16,210 bases of DNA. Origin: Holosporales bacterium. Lineage in GTDB: Bacteria; Pseudomonadota; Alphaproteobacteria; UBA3830; JAIRMZ01. Under the pieces are notes generated by a model. The model saw only the letters and a list, made by a program, of their open reading frames with translations. It searched no databases and was not told where the DNA came from. Shown here one piece after another: positions 14,933 to 16,210 of the stretch (the first letter of the stretch is position 1; each line of letters begins with the position of its first letter). The translations under genes were made by a program, and so were the position numbers. The stretch covers positions 1 through 16,210 of the forward strand of contig JAIRST010000066.1 of assembly GCA_031255325.1 (NCBI GenBank), in the 5' to 3' direction.

Positions 14933-15544
14933 TTACCCTAGATGAAAAGCCACCTGAATTCCTGAAATCATCAGCTCCATAGCTATGGTTGCCGTCACTA
15001 TGCCAAAAATACGTAAAAAAATATCGAGTCCTATGTGCCCAAGGAGGCGTACAAGACGGTCCACTTGGTTCATACATAACCAATTCAGGAAAAATACACT
15101 TAAAATTGCTGCAATGACGGTGCAAATCTTTGTAGGATCTCCTTGAGCCTCTGCGACAAAGGTTATCCCTGCTGTCATGGCTCCTGGTCCTGCGATAAGT
15201 GGGATTCCAAGAGGAAAAACAGATATATCAACAGACGCGGCTTCAGATTTATTTGAATCTGTGCCGGTCACCATGTTGATCCCAGAAAGAAAAAGTAAAA
15301 AACCTCCTACAATTTTAAAAGAAGAAAACGAGATCCCTATGAAATGAAAGAATAGATCCCCGCTAAAAGACACCGTAAGCAGTAAGCATAAGGCGATGAG
15401 GATCCCTTTTAATGCTACTACATTACGCTGCTGAAGCGTTTGTTCTCGCGTTAAGGAAAGAAAAAGAGGCCCTACACATAGAGGATTGATCAAAGTAATA
15501 AGACTTACGAATGCTCTGACGCCTACATCAAAACTGTTCTCCAC
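14933..15544 (-). CDS. MarC family inner membrane protein
   Basis: A 203-residue polytopic membrane protein with about six hydrophobic helices: near residues 9-30, 45-67, 72-93, 108-130, 139-157 and 165-198. The family signature is visible as LITLINPLCVGPLFLSLT near the N-terminus and VFPLGIPLIAGPGAMTAGITF at about 109-129; this repeated Pro/Gly-containing pattern is typical of MarC/YhgN/YchE proteins. The family is common, its substrate is not established, and the early link to multiple antibiotic resistance in E. coli was withdrawn. The start is GTG at 15544 with GAGG five bases upstream. It stands alone on its strand, divergent from the exported protein gene at 15851. I give no symbol because I cannot tell which paralogue it matches. 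Confidence 0.92.
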   Translation of the reverse strand: MENSFDVGVRAFVSLITLINPLCVGPLFLSLTREQTLQQRNVVALKGILIALCLLLTVSFSGDLFFHFIGISFSSFKIVGGFLLFLSGINMVTGTDSNKSEAASVDISVFPLGIPLIAGPGAMTAGITFVAEAQGDPTKICTVIAAILSVFFLNWLCMNQVDRLVRLLGHIGLDIFLRIFGIVTATIAMELMISGIQVAFHLG

Positions 15545-15850
15545 AGCTACCTCACTTCAGCTCTTATTAAGATGTCCTGCACCCTAGTCGTTCGATAAAT
15601 GGATATCAAGATTCGAAGGAATAAAAAAAGCATCACGCTTATCCTTTTTATAAATAGGTTGCAGAATTTTACTAATAAAAAATCTTATTTAAAAGCCTAA
15701 TGGTGATATTTTAATTTTACCAAGCTAGAGATATTCTCTTTTCTATATGCTTTAAACAGAATGCTGATATTTAAAAAATTTCGCGCCATTAAGGAAAAAT
15801 TAACAGAAATGCGCGAAACTTCGCTTAAGAGATACCACGGGAGGAAAAAC
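15545..15850. other. Divergent intergenic region between the MarC-family gene and the exported protein gene
   Basis: It should hold the promoters of both flanking genes. A hairpin with AAGC-ATCAC-GCTT (about 15629-15641), A run on one side and T run on the other, resembles a bidirectional terminator, though no gene ends here. For the + strand, TTGCAG near 15659 and TCTTAT 18 bases later are a weak promoter candidate. The part nearest the + gene carries the inverted repeat listed separately. No ORF is supported. Confidence 0.45.
15779..15824 (+). promoter_or_regulatory. Competing hairpins in the probable 5' leader of the exported protein gene
   Basis: TTTCGCGC (15779-15786) is the exact inverted repeat of GCGCGAAA (15811-15818), with 24 bases between. 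The right arm can instead pair locally, GCGAA (15813-15817) with TTCGC (15820-15824). The two pairings exclude each other and lie 15-70 bases before the ribosome binding site. This could be a leader switch or simply an operator-like palindrome. Confidence 0.35.
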
Positions 15851-16210
15851 ATGATTCGAAAAAAAATCTTATGGGGCGTTTCCATTACTGTATTGGCATG
15901 CGCTCTTTCGTTAGGAAGTACATCGGCTGTTGCTTTGAGCGATAACAGTACTGGAACGCAGACACAACAAGACAAATCAATACCTATGCGTAACCCAAAT
16001 GCAGCAGTAACACAAGCACGCGCACGCCAGCAAAGTGCCATTGAGCATTCTCGGCGTGTAGAAGAAGAAGCACACTATTCGGAAGAACAACCTGCAAGAT
16101 CCTCTGTTCCGCCAGCACCGAAGGTAGAACCTGCTCGTGCTTCGACTGGAAAGGTTATTCTGCCAACAGGTAAGGCCAAAACTATTGAAGAGGCGAGAGC
16201 TGGAGTGAGA
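15851..16210 (+). CDS. N-terminal part of an exported protein or lipoprotein, cut by the window end
   Basis: The frame is open from ATG 15851 to the last base (120 codons). GGGAGGA stands six bases upstream, a very good ribosome binding site. Residues 1-28 form a signal peptide: basic MIRKK, hydrophobic core, and either signal peptidase I cleavage after A-V-A (residue 28) or lipoprotein processing at Cys17 (T-V-L-A-C). The mature part is polar and low in complexity, rich in Gln, Arg, Ala and Glu (TQARARQQSAIEH, RRVEEEAHYSEEQPA), then Pro/Val/Ala-rich (VPPAPKVEPARAS) and ends in the window with TIEEARAGVR. It looks like a linker leading from the membrane into a domain that lies outside the window. 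No family is recognised. Confidence 0.8.
   Translation, partial: MIRKKILWGVSITVLACALSLGSTSAVALSDNSTGTQTQQDKSIPMRNPNAAVTQARARQQSAIEHSRRVEEEAHYSEEQPARSSVPPAPKVEPARASTGKVILPTGKAKTIEEARAGVR

Noticed and set aside
1..16210. CRISPR array, tRNA or rRNA genes
   Set aside because: No regularly spaced direct repeats and no tRNA or rRNA signature sequences were found on either strand.

Overview
The window looks like a piece of an alphaproteobacterial chromosome. The main reason is a murA gene whose stop overlaps the start of a DUF2948-type gene by ATGA, an arrangement I know from Alphaproteobacteria, followed by infA. In many free-living relatives hisD and a few small genes lie between DUF2948 and infA; here that gap is only 112 bp. 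Together with moderate-to-low GC, long gene-poor spacers, surface proteins and a very large unrecognised protein gene, this suggests a reduced, host-associated lineage (Holosporales or a Rickettsiales-like group would fit). That placement is inference, not something the sequence proves.

Layout. 1-1811 (+): 3' part of glyS (glycyl-tRNA synthetase beta chain). 1812-2521: a spacer with a possible 44-codon ORF, a weak terminator, a hairpin-rich stretch (about 2100-2410) that may be a structured RNA or a short ORF, and a very GC-rich hairpin. 2522-6128 (-): one very large unrecognised gene, read as 1061 codons plus a 143-codon tail in another frame, joined at a run of nine G. 6253-12352 (+): a housekeeping run of miaB, ychF, murA, a DUF2948 gene, infA, hfq and prfB. 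prfB carries the classical programmed +1 frameshift site. 12518-14290 (+): two exported beta-barrel-like outer membrane proteins, separated by a strong intrinsic terminator. 14291-14932: about 640 bp with no gene I can support. 14933-15544 (-): a MarC-family membrane protein. 15851 to the end (+): the N-terminal part of an exported protein or lipoprotein that runs off the window.

How they work together. The central block is mostly translation and RNA functions (MiaB tRNA modification, YchF ribosome-associated ATPase, IF-1, RF2, the RNA chaperone Hfq) plus the first committed step of peptidoglycan synthesis (MurA). The flanks are envelope or unknown genes and hold the most unusual content. The best candidate for something undescribed is the large minus-strand gene: its full-length product of about 1201 residues is only made if the G9 tract is read one base short, which is what phase variation, transcript slippage, ribosomal frameshifting or a sequencing error would each look like.
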